The position numbers and the translations under genes are program-made. 64,000 nucleotides of DNA from Roseburia sp. 499 (lineage in GTDB: Bacteria; Bacillota; Clostridia; Lachnospirales; Lachnospiraceae): positions 1 to 64,000 of the forward strand of contig NZ_CP135164.1 in the NCBI RefSeq assembly GCF_001940225.2. Direction: 5' to 3'. The notes beneath the pieces were generated by a model. That model was not told the origin of the DNA, made no database searches, and saw only the letters and a program-made list of their open reading frames with translations. Positions 1 through 7,113 of this stretch are shown here, in pieces. Positions within the stretch are counted from its first letter, which is position 1, and each line of letters begins with the position of its first letter.

Positions 1-54
1 AGAGGACGGCGGCTAGTCACCGCCTCCTACTCTATTAGTGAGTTACGCTGTTGC

Positions 55-645
55 TTAAGCTTTCAGTTTGAAAGCCTTGCCTTCGTAGGTTCTGATAGGA
101 TTGCCTCTGACAATTCTGGTATGTTCCCTCCAGGCTGAATTAATCTGCAGTTTAACCTGTTCAGTCTGTTTGTCTTTAAGAAGGGCAGCGAGCTTTTCAA
201 GGGCATCTTTCTTATTCAGTAGCTGGCTTCTTTCAGCAGTAGAAGTGATTGTAATACCGGTAGGAATATGGATAATTCTTACACCAGTTTCAACTTTATT
301 TACGTTCTGACCACCTTTACCTCCACAGTGGAATCGTTCAAAGCGGATGTTCTGATCGGTGCATACTACTTCCTGCTCTGGTATGATGCTGACATCTACA
401 AACCAGTTTTTTCGTTTATGATGAGGTCTAAAGGGACTCTGGCAAATCCACTGTACAGTCCCTTCGAGATGGCTTAAATCTTCTTCCGTCTCAAACATGA
501 TGGAAGTGCAGCTGTCGCTGAATCTTGATTTGTGTGAACTGATTTCTTTAATATCTGGGTATTCTTTTTTTAGGCATTCGAATAATTTGCAGACTGCAAG
601 TTCGCATTCTGCAGGTCCCTGGCCTGAACTAATTTGTACTATCAT
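55..645 (-). CDS. prfH: Peptide chain release factor homologue PrfH
   Basis: Class-I release-factor-like protein of the PrfH family, expected to hydrolyse peptidyl-tRNA on ribosomes whose decoding centre is damaged. The catalytic GGQ loop is at residues 111-113 (GGKGGQNVNK), followed by a basic C-terminal tail; the long N-terminal stop-codon recognition region of RF1/RF2 is absent, as usual for this family (about 200 aa). The start at 645 is chosen because a GAAAGGA site lies just upstream; an upstream in-frame ATG at 711 lacks one. It overlaps the end of the upstream gene by 17 bp, so the genes are translationally coupled. In the same operon is rtcB; the rtcB-prfH pairing is a known association in which RtcB religates cleaved 16S rRNA and PrfH frees the stalled peptide. 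Function here is inferred from family and context. Confidence 0.9.
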   Translation of the reverse strand: MIVQISSGQGPAECELAVCKLFECLKKEYPDIKEISSHKSRFSDSCTSIMFETEEDLSHLEGTVQWICQSPFRPHHKRKNWFVDVSIIPEQEVVCTDQNIRFERFHCGGKGGQNVNKVETGVRIIHIPTGITITSTAERSQLLNKKDALEKLAALLKDKQTEQVKLQINSAWREHTRIVRGNPIRTYEGKAFKLKA

Positions 646-1213
646 TCTTTTGTATCCTTTCGGTTTTAAGTAATGTTTGTGAGTCGATGGTAGGAATAAG
701 TCCTTCAGCACCGGCTCTTAAGTAAATATATTTCTTAATCCATAATGGTTCATTCTCAATATTATCGAGAAGTTTCTTGATGCTGCGTTTGCCAATTCTT
801 CTGTCCATAATTGCAAGCATACGATAGAAGTAATCATCGCCATTAATTGCATCGTGAATATTTATCTCGTTGATATATATATGGATTCTTGGCATGAGCT
901 TATAGATGTCTACCATACCAGTTTCTCTTATAGCATATAATCCAGCGTCACGGTCTTTGGCATAGTATTCTTGCCAGTATTCATCACCAGATAGATCATA
1001 ATTCATATGCTCATTCATATATTCTCCTGCAGCGCTGTAGAACATTGGATTTGAGGCAAACCAGGTCTTTTTATCAACATGGATATAGAATACCGGCATT
1101 TCAGTACACCATTTATATGGGGTGGATGTGTAGACCATGAAATTGTAATTGACTCTGTTTTTAAGGCAATCTGTAAGTCGGTCATTAAGAGCCTTTCTTG
1201 TTTTGCTCCACAT
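629..1213 (-). CDS. SF0329-like conserved protein
   Basis: A 194-residue protein that opens with MWSKTRKALNDRL and ends with an AEG-containing segment, a pattern I associate with the uncharacterised SF0329 family. No catalytic motif is recognised. The last 25 or so residues look like an extension beyond the family's usual end. It is rich in Tyr and Trp and has no signal peptide or membrane segment. Its ATG shares an A with the stop codon of the gene upstream (TAATG), and prfH overlaps its end, so it sits in the middle of the rtcB-prfH operon. Whether it takes part in ribosome rescue is unknown; family assignment is from memory. Confidence 0.6.
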   Translation of the reverse strand: MWSKTRKALNDRLTDCLKNRVNYNFMVYTSTPYKWCTEMPVFYIHVDKKTWFASNPMFYSAAGEYMNEHMNYDLSGDEYWQEYYAKDRDAGLYAIRETGMVDIYKLMPRIHIYINEINIHDAINGDDYFYRMLAIMDRRIGKRSIKKLLDNIENEPLWIKKYIYLRAGAEGLIPTIDSQTLLKTERIQKNDSTN

Positions 1214-1401
1214 TATGCGTAACGTTCCTTTCGATTGATTTGCTCGTTATACTGTTTCTTTTTATTTATGTATCTCACTTTAGCACGAGGGTAGTATTTA
1301 TCGCAGTGCTGACGGTATCCTGACTGGCATGCTTCTCTGCCTTTCTGACCTTCTCCAAATGCTACATAGTAATTATAAGGTGTTTCTCTGTAATGCGCCA
1401 T
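1213..1401 (-). CDS. Small basic Tyr/Lys-rich protein
   Basis: A 62-residue basic protein rich in Tyr, Lys and Arg with two Cys; no family is recognised. A GAAAGAAGGTAT ribosome binding site precedes the ATG, and the stop overlaps the start of the next gene (TAATG), which supports translation. It lies 25 bp after rtcB in the same operon. The basic, aromatic composition would suit RNA or ribosome binding, but that is a guess from composition alone. Confidence 0.55.
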   Translation of the reverse strand: MAHYRETPYNYYVAFGEGQKGREACQSGYRQHCDKYYPRAKVRYINKKKQYNEQINRKERYA

Positions 1402-1425
1402 GATTAATACCTTCTTTCGTTCTGT

Positions 1426-2556
1426 TTAGTTGCCACTGGCCTTGAAGTTATAAATAGGCTTGATGACTTTTTCGATTGTTACCGTATCTGTAATGACTTC
1501 CGCAATAGCATCAATGTTTCTGTATGCAAAAGGGGCTTCATCTAAAGTGTCCCTGCTGATGCAGGAAGAGTAGATTCCTTTCATGGAACTTTTGAAGCTT
1601 GATACTGTAAAGCTTGTTTTGACATCTTCGCGTTTCATGATTCTTCCGGCTCCATGAGGAGCAGAGTAGTTCCAGTCGGGATTTCCTTTGCCTGTACCAA
1701 GAATTACACCATCACGCATATTAATCGGGATAATTACCGGTTCACCTTCTCTTGCAGAAATAGCTCCTTTTCTAATAATTGGATTCGCATAGGAAAAGTC
1801 TACATAATTGTGGATACAGCTATATGAATCGAGCATTTTCCACTTCATGCCTTTTACGATTTCATCGACCATTATTTCTCTGTTAAGAGTTGCAAAATCT
1901 TGTACAATAGCAAGATCACGAAGATAATCATCCATGAGTGTTTTTTCAAGATATGTAAGCTCATAGGGGATATCAATCCCTTGTTCTTTTAAAGACTTTT
2001 GACCTACTTGAAGATAATGCTCAGTAACTTCATAGCCTAAGTGTCTGCTTCCTGAGTGGATAATGAGATAAGTATTATTTTTATCATCCTGGTCAAGCTC
2101 GATGAAGTGATTACCGCCTCCAAGAGTTCCGAGGCTAAGCAGGGCCTTTTTTTCATTGATGTGCTTGTAGCAACGAAGAGTAGTGAAGTCGAAATCTAAA
2201 GCTTTATGATACGCTTTGTTTCTAGTTTCAAATCCGGAGGGGACATTTTCTCTGATAACGGTATCAAGTCTCTGAAATTCTTTGACTTTACCTTTTACCT
2301 TGGCAAGTGTCATCCCACATCCGATATCTACCCCAATTACATTAGGAAGAACTCTTTTACCGAGAGTGGATGTAAAGCCAATAGTACCGACTTTCCCAGG
2401 GTGAACATCCGGCATCACTCTGATTTGACAGCCTTCATAGGCTTTGTTGTCGCATAAATTCTGAAGCTGAGCGATGGCATAGTCATCGATACTATGTTCA
2501 GTTGTATTTGTGTTGAAAATTGTTGCAGAGGTATAGACCCCATTGATTGTTCTCAT
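1426..2556 (-). CDS. rtcB: RNA-splicing ligase RtcB
   Basis: GTP- and Mn-dependent RNA ligase that joins 2',3'-cyclic phosphate (or 3'-phosphate) and 5'-OH RNA ends. The metal-binding motifs are readable in order: PDVHPGKVGTIGF, GVDIGCGM, GTLGGGNHFIEL, IHSGSRHLGY, and the C-terminal HGAGR motif near residue 300 that carries the guanylated His. At about 376 aa it is the short RtcB form typically found beside prfH. The start at 2556 follows AGAAAGGAATTC; an upstream in-frame ATG at 2616 would place 20 extra residues that overlap the attenuator hairpin and is rejected. It is the first large gene of the operon with prfH, so repair of nicked rRNA or tRNA is its likely job. Confidence 0.95.
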   Translation of the reverse strand: MRTINGVYTSATIFNTNTTEHSIDDYAIAQLQNLCDNKAYEGCQIRVMPDVHPGKVGTIGFTSTLGKRVLPNVIGVDIGCGMTLAKVKGKVKEFQRLDTVIRENVPSGFETRNKAYHKALDFDFTTLRCYKHINEKKALLSLGTLGGGNHFIELDQDDKNNTYLIIHSGSRHLGYEVTEHYLQVGQKSLKEQGIDIPYELTYLEKTLMDDYLRDLAIVQDFATLNREIMVDEIVKGMKWKMLDSYSCIHNYVDFSYANPIIRKGAISAREGEPVIIPINMRDGVILGTGKGNPDWNYSAPHGAGRIMKREDVKTSFTVSSFKSSMKGIYSSCISRDTLDEAPFAYRNIDAIAEVITDTVTIEKVIKPIYNFKASGN

Positions 2557-2576
2557 AATGAATTCCTTTCTGAAAT

Positions 2577-2701
2577 GAGGTGCTGCCGAAAAATAGGCAC
2601 AAAAAGAACACCTCAAAGATAAGAGGTGCCGGAATCCAAAACAATCAGGGATTAGAAATATAGATTAGTCCCTATATGTACAAGCGGACAACCGGACCTC
2701 T
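2577..2701 (-). promoter_or_regulatory. Candidate alternating-hairpin attenuator of rtcB-prfH
   Basis: Four segments on the minus strand can pair in rival ways. Segment 1 (2701-2692, AGAGGTCCGG, inside the leader ORF) can pair with segment 2 (2632-2622, CCGGCACCTCT) over 10 bp with one bulge. Segment 2 can instead pair with segment 3 (2614-2609, GAGGTG) to make the terminator. Segment 3 can also pair with segment 4 (2582-2577, CACCTC), just before the rtcB ribosome binding site. A ribosome on the leader would decide which forms. Seen by eye; no folding energies were computed. Confidence 0.5.
2600..2628 (-). terminator. Attenuator-type terminator before rtcB
   Basis: On the minus strand the sequence reads CACCTC, an 8-nt loop, GAGGTG, then TTCTTTTTG: a 6-7 bp stem with a U-rich tail. 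It lies between the leader ORF and rtcB in the same direction, so it would end transcription before the ligase gene unless an alternative fold forms. Confidence 0.6.
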
Positions 2702-2746
2702 GTTATTAGCTGTTAAATTGTTTGATAATGAGTTAGTGTGTTTCAT
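2672..2746 (-). CDS. 24-residue leader peptide upstream of rtcB
   Basis: A 24-codon ORF starting at 2746 behind a near-perfect AGGAGGAC ribosome binding site; the peptide begins MKHTNSLSNN and ends VVRLYI. It lies between a likely -10 box (TATACT, 2798-2793 on the minus strand) and the attenuator hairpin. Part of its coding sequence (RGP codons) doubles as the segment able to pair with the 5' arm of the terminator. This layout matches translated leaders that control ribosome-targeted resistance genes. The peptide itself is not recognised. Confidence 0.55.
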   Translation of the reverse strand: MKHTNSLSNNLTANNRGPVVRLYI

Positions 2747-3005
2747 GATTGTCCTCCTTTCGTGATAGGTGTTAAAAAGTTACATTGTTGAGAGTATACC
2801 ACAGATTTAATGAAAATGCACTAAACTTGTGGTTCACTTTATATGCATATTATATCGGCAGAGAATGACAGAATATGACACTCTGAAAAGAAATTAAAAA
2901 AAGTGCGAAAAATTTTGTTCTATTTCTGTAATCACGATTTTCAGGCTCCAAGTACATATTAGAAGGTTGAGTAGACCTTACTAATTATGGAAAGGAGCTT
3001 TTTGT

Positions 3006-3272
3006 ATGACAGAGCAGAAGAAACAGAATCTCTCTGATCCGAAGGTGCGTAAAAGATTTGTTACTTACAAGGAAGCAACAGAACTTTACAGTATGGGTCT
3101 TACAAGAGTTCAGGAGCATGCGAAGGTAGCCGGAGCAACTTACAAGATGGGAAATAAAGTGCTTGTAAATACAGATATCTTTGAAGCATACCTTGAACAG
3201 TTTAGAATACCTGGAGATTATGAGGGGATGGCAAAGAAATATATTCCGGATTTGGCTGGTTTATACCGATAA
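3006..3272 (+). CDS. xis: Excisionase-like protein
   Basis: An 88-residue protein with a MerR/excisionase-type winged-helix pattern: TYKEATELYSMGLTRVQEHA forms the recognition helices, followed by a basic wing around Lys-Met-Gly-Asn-Lys-Val. Proteins like this bend att-site DNA and steer a tyrosine integrase toward excision. It lies two genes upstream of the integrase, as in Tn916-family elements, behind an AAAGGAGC site. No enzymatic motif is expected or seen. The family role is known; activity in this element is inferred. Confidence 0.75.
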   Translation: MTEQKKQNLSDPKVRKRFVTYKEATELYSMGLTRVQEHAKVAGATYKMGNKVLVNTDIFEAYLEQFRIPGDYEGMAKKYIPDLAGLYR

Positions 3273-3276
3273 AAAT

Positions 3277-3329
3277 TTTCAATTAAATGTTAAACAAATG
3301 TTGAACATTTAATTGAAATGGTATATAAT
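3277..3329 (+). promoter_or_regulatory. Inverted-repeat operator and promoter of the RHH gene
   Basis: A perfect 15-bp inverted repeat (TTTCAATTAAATGTT at 3277-3291, AACATTTAATTGAAA at 3304-3318) overlaps a promoter with -35 TTGAAC (3301-3306), a 17-bp spacer and -10 TATAAT (3324-3329). The -35 box lies inside the right arm, so a bound dimer would block transcription. Confidence 0.6.
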
Positions 3330-3361
3330 ATGGTTATGATGATTCGGAGGTGAATGAGCTT

Positions 3362-3544
3362 ATGGCTAATAAAGATGGCAGACCGCCAGTAGAGAATCCG
3401 AAGCAGAGTGTTCTTGGCGTTCGTGTTACTCTTGAAGACCATGAGCGAATCAAGAAGTATGCAGCGGAACATCATAAAACCATATCGCAGGTTGTACTTG
3501 ATGGTTTAGACCTTCTTTACAATAAGGAAGAGACCGAAAAGTAA
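3362..3544 (+). CDS. Small ribbon-helix-helix DNA-binding protein
   Basis: A 60-residue protein with a ribbon-helix-helix layout: a beta strand in VLGVRVTLEDHERIKKYA, then helices through AAEHHKTISQVVLDGLDLLY. The start at 3362 is taken from the GGAGGTG site; a GTG at 3350 is an alternative. RHH proteins of this size serve as autorepressors or as relaxosome (MobC-like) accessories in mobile elements. The inverted repeat overlapping its promoter suggests autoregulation. It is 43 bp upstream of the integrase and probably co-transcribed with it, so it may set integrase levels. Confidence 0.65.
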   Translation: MANKDGRPPVENPKQSVLGVRVTLEDHERIKKYAAEHHKTISQVVLDGLDLLYNKEETEK

Positions 3545-3586
3545 ACCGGAAGAATTTCTTTCCTTTCCTAGAAAGGAGAGATTAGA

Positions 3587-4828
3587 ATGGCAAAAGCAAA
3601 AGTCAAACAGAGGAAGGACAACAAAGGCAGAGTTCTTCAGAAGGGAGAGAGCCAAAGAAAATTAGATGGGATGTACATATACACATATGTTGATCCCTAT
3701 GGAAAACGTTGTTACGCATATTCCAAAGATCTTTTTACACTTAGAGAGAAAGAACAAGACTTAATGCGTGCGCAGATGGATGGATTGGATTATTATGTTG
3801 GAGGTCATGCAACGATCAATATGGCATTCGACAGATATATGAGCACTAAGTATAATCTTAGAGCTACAACAAGATCTAATTACATTTATATGTACGACAG
3901 ATTTGTTCGAGATGAATTCGGTAATAAGTTTTTGGCTGATGTAAAGTATACGGATGTTAAGCTTTTCTATTATCATTTGTTGAATGATAAGGATATTGCA
4001 GTCAATACGTTGGAGACTATCCATACAGTAATACATCCAATATTCGATATGGCAGTCAGGGATGATATTATCAGAAGGAATCCATCTGATGGTGTGATGG
4101 CGGAAATCAAGAAGAATAGTAAAAAGAATAAGGGTATCAGACATGCCCTTACAGTAGAACAGCAGAAGGCTTTTATGGAAGCTGTGAAGACATTTCCAGA
4201 GTATTATCACTGGTATCCGCTATTTGCAACATTACTTGGAACTGGAATGAGAATTGGAGAATGCACAGGTCTTACATGGAAAGACATTGATTTTAAAAAA
4301 CGTAGTATTAGCGTGAATCATTCAGCAACCTATTATATGAGAAATGGCACTGCATGTTTTGGTATTTCAGCACCGAAGACAGAAGCTGGTGTGAGACATA
4401 TTCCAATGATGGGCGCTGTATATGATGCTTTGCAGAATGAATATGAGAGACAGAAAAGAGACGGTTTCTGTACCTATGAGTTGGATGGATATACAGGGTT
4501 TGTTTTTTCAAACAAGTTGAATTCACTCCATAATCCTCATTGTGTGAATCTGGCAATCAGAAGAATTTACGAAGCATATAATGCGAAGGAAATTATTGAT
4601 GCCAAGAGAGAGCATAGAGAACCAGTAATTATTCCTCATTTCTCATGCCATGTATTAAGACATACATTTTGTTCTCGTCTTTGCGAGAGTGATATGAATG
4701 TGAAGGTCATTCAGGAAATCATGGGACACAAAAACATTGAGACAACGTTAGACATTTACACAGAAGTTAATTTTAACAAGAAGCAGGAATCGTTAGAAGA
4801 GTTAGCCAATAAGATAGACTTCTTCTAA
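3587..4828 (+). CDS. int: Tn916-type tyrosine integrase
   Basis: A 413-residue site-specific tyrosine recombinase. The N-terminal 60 residues form the arm-binding (AP2-like) domain, residues 80-180 the SAM-like core-binding domain, and the C-terminal half the catalytic domain with the first Arg in GTGMRIGE, the HxxR box in HVLRHTFCSRL, the second His in MGHKNIETT and the nucleophile in LDIYTE. An AGAAAGGAGA site precedes it. Length is close to Tn916 Int (405 aa). It is intact, and with xis and the RHH gene upstream forms a full excision module, so the element whose right end lies here may be mobile; the rest extends left of the window. Confidence 0.92.
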   Translation: MAKAKVKQRKDNKGRVLQKGESQRKLDGMYIYTYVDPYGKRCYAYSKDLFTLREKEQDLMRAQMDGLDYYVGGHATINMAFDRYMSTKYNLRATTRSNYIYMYDRFVRDEFGNKFLADVKYTDVKLFYYHLLNDKDIAVNTLETIHTVIHPIFDMAVRDDIIRRNPSDGVMAEIKKNSKKNKGIRHALTVEQQKAFMEAVKTFPEYYHWYPLFATLLGTGMRIGECTGLTWKDIDFKKRSISVNHSATYYMRNGTACFGISAPKTEAGVRHIPMMGAVYDALQNEYERQKRDGFCTYELDGYTGFVFSNKLNSLHNPHCVNLAIRRIYEAYNAKEIIDAKREHREPVIIPHFSCHVLRHTFCSRLCESDMNVKVIQEIMGHKNIETTLDIYTEVNFNKKQESLEELANKIDFF

Positions 4829-5114
4829 CATGAATATCATACAAATGGGAAGGAAAGTTCTCCGTTTGTAGAGGTTCAAAGTTACTACAACAAATCACCC
4901 CTAAGTACAACGTGTACTACAACAAAACAGTATTTTTATATGAAGTATTATGGGGGCAGATGAAGAGGTGGGAAATTCCTGAAAACCTTGAAATAAAGCG
5001 AGATAAGGGGATATGAAGAAGTACTAGAGAGTATTTCCTACGATGAAGTCTATTGATAAGTAAGAATGCAGGAAAATCAAGGGTTTCAGCATTTGGATGT
5101 AATAAAATATATAG

Positions 5115-5147
5115 TTGGTCAATGGGTTTTGACCAAGATTTGACCAA
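5115..5147. repeat. TTGACCAA octamer cluster downstream of int
   Basis: TTGGTCAA (5115-5122) and TTGACCAA (5129-5136) form an 8-bp inverted repeat with a 6-nt loop, and a third copy follows at 5140-5147. The 4,829-5,304 gap otherwise has no gene. Such repeats near an integrase end can be recombinase arm sites, but the att core was not identified. Confidence 0.4.
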
Positions 5148-5227
5148 TTTTTGGCATAGTCAAAAAAAGCGTGTAAAATGCTAATAACTAGATTGCCTAG
5201 TTCCAAATTTAAAAAAGTATTACTTTC

Positions 5228-5270
5228 GAGGACATTTTCTAAAGAAATTTAGAAGGTGTCCTCTTTTTTG
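5228..5270 (+). terminator. Rho-independent terminator
   Basis: GAGGACA (5228-5234) pairs with TGTCCTC (5257-5263), with further pairing of TTTCTAAA and TTTAGAA inside, followed by a T6 tract. It closes the element end before the next gene. Confidence 0.8.
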
Positions 5271-5304
5271 CGTCATAAGATCAATTTTAGAAAGGATGGT
5301 TAAT

Positions 5305-5694
5305 ATGGAACACACGAAAGCTTATAAGGAGTTTAAAAAGCAGAATAAATATGGTAAGGCAGATGGTATCACATTTAAGCGAGACATATGGACAGAAATG
5401 TTTGAAGCTGCTAAAGCGGAAAAGCAGAATGACCAGTCAGAGCTTGTACCATTCTGGTGTTTCGGAAAAAATCAGAGTGTTAAAATAGAAAGGCTTGTGC
5501 CAATGTATCCTATGAGTAAGGATGAGGTTAATTATGAAAGGCTGATAAAGATTCTGTCTCTTTACCGGCTTACATTAGGGCAGGCAAGGCAGGAAGAACT
5601 TCTGGAGTATTTATTCAAGGAGTTCAAGGACACAAGTGGATTGAAGAAATTGTTTATCGACTTGAGTCCATTTTCAAAGGGAAAAGAAGGTTGA
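5305..5694 (+). CDS. Hypothetical protein, 129 aa
   Basis: A soluble, charged 129-residue protein with no recognised motif. The start at 5305 has an AAAGGA site 8 bases upstream; the ATG at 5296 would overlap that site. Residues 30-60 hold a Trp-Cys-Phe segment and the C-terminal half is predicted by eye to be helical and Leu-rich. It is the first gene of a run of closely spaced genes reading rightward to 9,668, so it is probably part of that transcript. Function unknown. Confidence 0.55.
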   Translation: MEHTKAYKEFKKQNKYGKADGITFKRDIWTEMFEAAKAEKQNDQSELVPFWCFGKNQSVKIERLVPMYPMSKDEVNYERLIKILSLYRLTLGQARQEELLEYLFKEFKDTSGLKKLFIDLSPFSKGKEG

Positions 5695-5698
5695 TATG

Positions 5699-6334
5699 AT
5701 GAGAATACTTTTTTGTAACATAGCGTGGATGAAGGAGTATCGAGGAAATGAAGATGGAAAAGATACTCCGTTAAATGGTGGAAGCTATGTTGATGAGACA
5801 GGAGATGCACATGAAAAATATAATTTTACACCGGTGAATATGGAGGGCAAGGAGGGCTTATATTGTCTGGGGTTTTTCGAGACAAAATCACATAATGGTA
5901 AAGATGTAAATCAAATGCGGATTGAGAATATTGCAGGTTGTGAACTATTAAAAAAAGAAGAATCAGTAGATGATGTGCTTGTTGTTTATTGTGCAAAGCA
6001 TCCGGCACATAAGTTTACGACGGTCGTGGGATGGTATAAACATGCTACAGTTTTCAGACATTATCAAGAGGCAGTGTTTGCTCCAGAAGATATACAATAT
6101 TACAATGCAATTGCAAACTCATCTGATTGTGTCTTACTTCCTGCAGGGATTAGATCAAGAAAGGTACAATGGGAAGTCCCAAGAAAATCAAATGGTTGGG
6201 CTTATGGATTTGGACGGGCAAATGTGTGGTATGCAAGTGAAGAAGATAGCAGGTTACAAGATTATCTTACGAGATTAGTAAAACAGATTGATGAATATGA
6301 TGGCGAAAATTGGATTGACAAGTACGCTGAGTAA
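5699..6334 (+). CDS. Conserved protein with possible EVE/PUA-like domain
   Basis: A 211-residue protein opening with MRILFCNIAWM, then a Gly-rich NGGSYVDETGDAHEKYNF segment and VLVVYCAKHPAHKFTTVVGW. The order of a GW-type strand followed by YKHATVFRHYQ resembles an uncharacterised N-terminal domain often attached to HNH nucleases and modified-base readers (EVE/PUA-like); this is pattern memory, not a confirmed match. Here it stands alone without a nuclease. It precedes an AlkZ-related gene by 15 bp, which suits a DNA-modification or repair setting. Confidence 0.5.
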   Translation: MRILFCNIAWMKEYRGNEDGKDTPLNGGSYVDETGDAHEKYNFTPVNMEGKEGLYCLGFFETKSHNGKDVNQMRIENIAGCELLKKEESVDDVLVVYCAKHPAHKFTTVVGWYKHATVFRHYQEAVFAPEDIQYYNAIANSSDCVLLPAGIRSRKVQWEVPRKSNGWAYGFGRANVWYASEEDSRLQDYLTRLVKQIDEYDGENWIDKYAE

Positions 6335-6349
6335 TGAGGTACACATATT

Positions 6350-7081
6350 ATGGGAAACGAATCAGGTGAATGGATTATGCATGGCATGAATTGGGACAAC
6401 CCGGATTGCATCCATTCTGTAGATGAAGCAATCAAGTATATAAATGAATTTGGCTTTTTACCATTATTTAAGAATGACATAGATGGGTTTTCACTTGAAG
6501 AAAGAACTGTTCCAGAGTACTGGTGGAGTGATAATCCGGAGATTGATCCATGGATGTGGCGGGCTATTATAGCAAGGCGGCATGATATCGTCTATGGAAA
6601 GTTCTTTGATAAGAAGGCAGGATTTATATCAAAAAATTGGTTTCCTGTATTTGCTAATTATCGCCGGGATGGATATGATTTTGATGCATTATATGATGAT
6701 GGAAAAGCGCCTAATAAGCATAAAAAGATAATGGTCAATTTTATGGAAGATAATGCTGATTCAGAGATTTATTCAAATGAATTGAAAAAACAAGCTGGAT
6801 TTGGTAAGGATGGAGAAAAGGGATTTGATGGTGCAATAACGAATCTTATGATGCAGACATATCTGTGCAACTGCGATTTTAAGAAGAGAGTGAATAAAAG
6901 AGGTATTGAATATGGATGGGATGTGGCAGTGTATTCATCTATTGAGCATATCTATGGATACGATTATGTGACTTCCTGCTACAAGGATAATCCACAGGAT
7001 TCATGGAAGCAGATTGTAGATTATATGCATGAGATGTATCCGGAGGCAACGGATAAGCAGATAAGGAAAGTGTTAAAATAA
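6350..7081 (+). CDS. AlkZ-related protein
   Basis: A 243-residue protein matching the family annotated as AlkZ-related: features include VDEAIKYINEFGFLPLF, the Trp-rich VPEYWWSDNPEIDPWMW, and a C-terminal PEATDKQIRKVLK. AlkZ (HTH_42) proteins are DNA glycosylases that open interstrand crosslinks, but this shorter relative lacks a recognisable QxQ-type catalytic motif, so enzymatic activity is uncertain. It lies between an EVE-like gene and a uracil-DNA-glycosylase-like gene, which strengthens a base-excision theme. The ribosome binding site is poor (GAGGTACACATATT). Confidence 0.6.
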   Translation: MGNESGEWIMHGMNWDNPDCIHSVDEAIKYINEFGFLPLFKNDIDGFSLEERTVPEYWWSDNPEIDPWMWRAIIARRHDIVYGKFFDKKAGFISKNWFPVFANYRRDGYDFDALYDDGKAPNKHKKIMVNFMEDNADSEIYSNELKKQAGFGKDGEKGFDGAITNLMMQTYLCNCDFKKRVNKRGIEYGWDVAVYSSIEHIYGYDYVTSCYKDNPQDSWKQIVDYMHEMYPEATDKQIRKVLK

Positions 7082-7113
7082 AACAGTGAATTTTTGAGGT
7101 GAATATACATAAA

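Noticed and set aside
1..54. GGCGG...CCGCC inverted repeat after prfH
   Set aside because: A possible terminator on the minus strand, but it lacks a T-tract and touches the window edge, so it cannot be judged.
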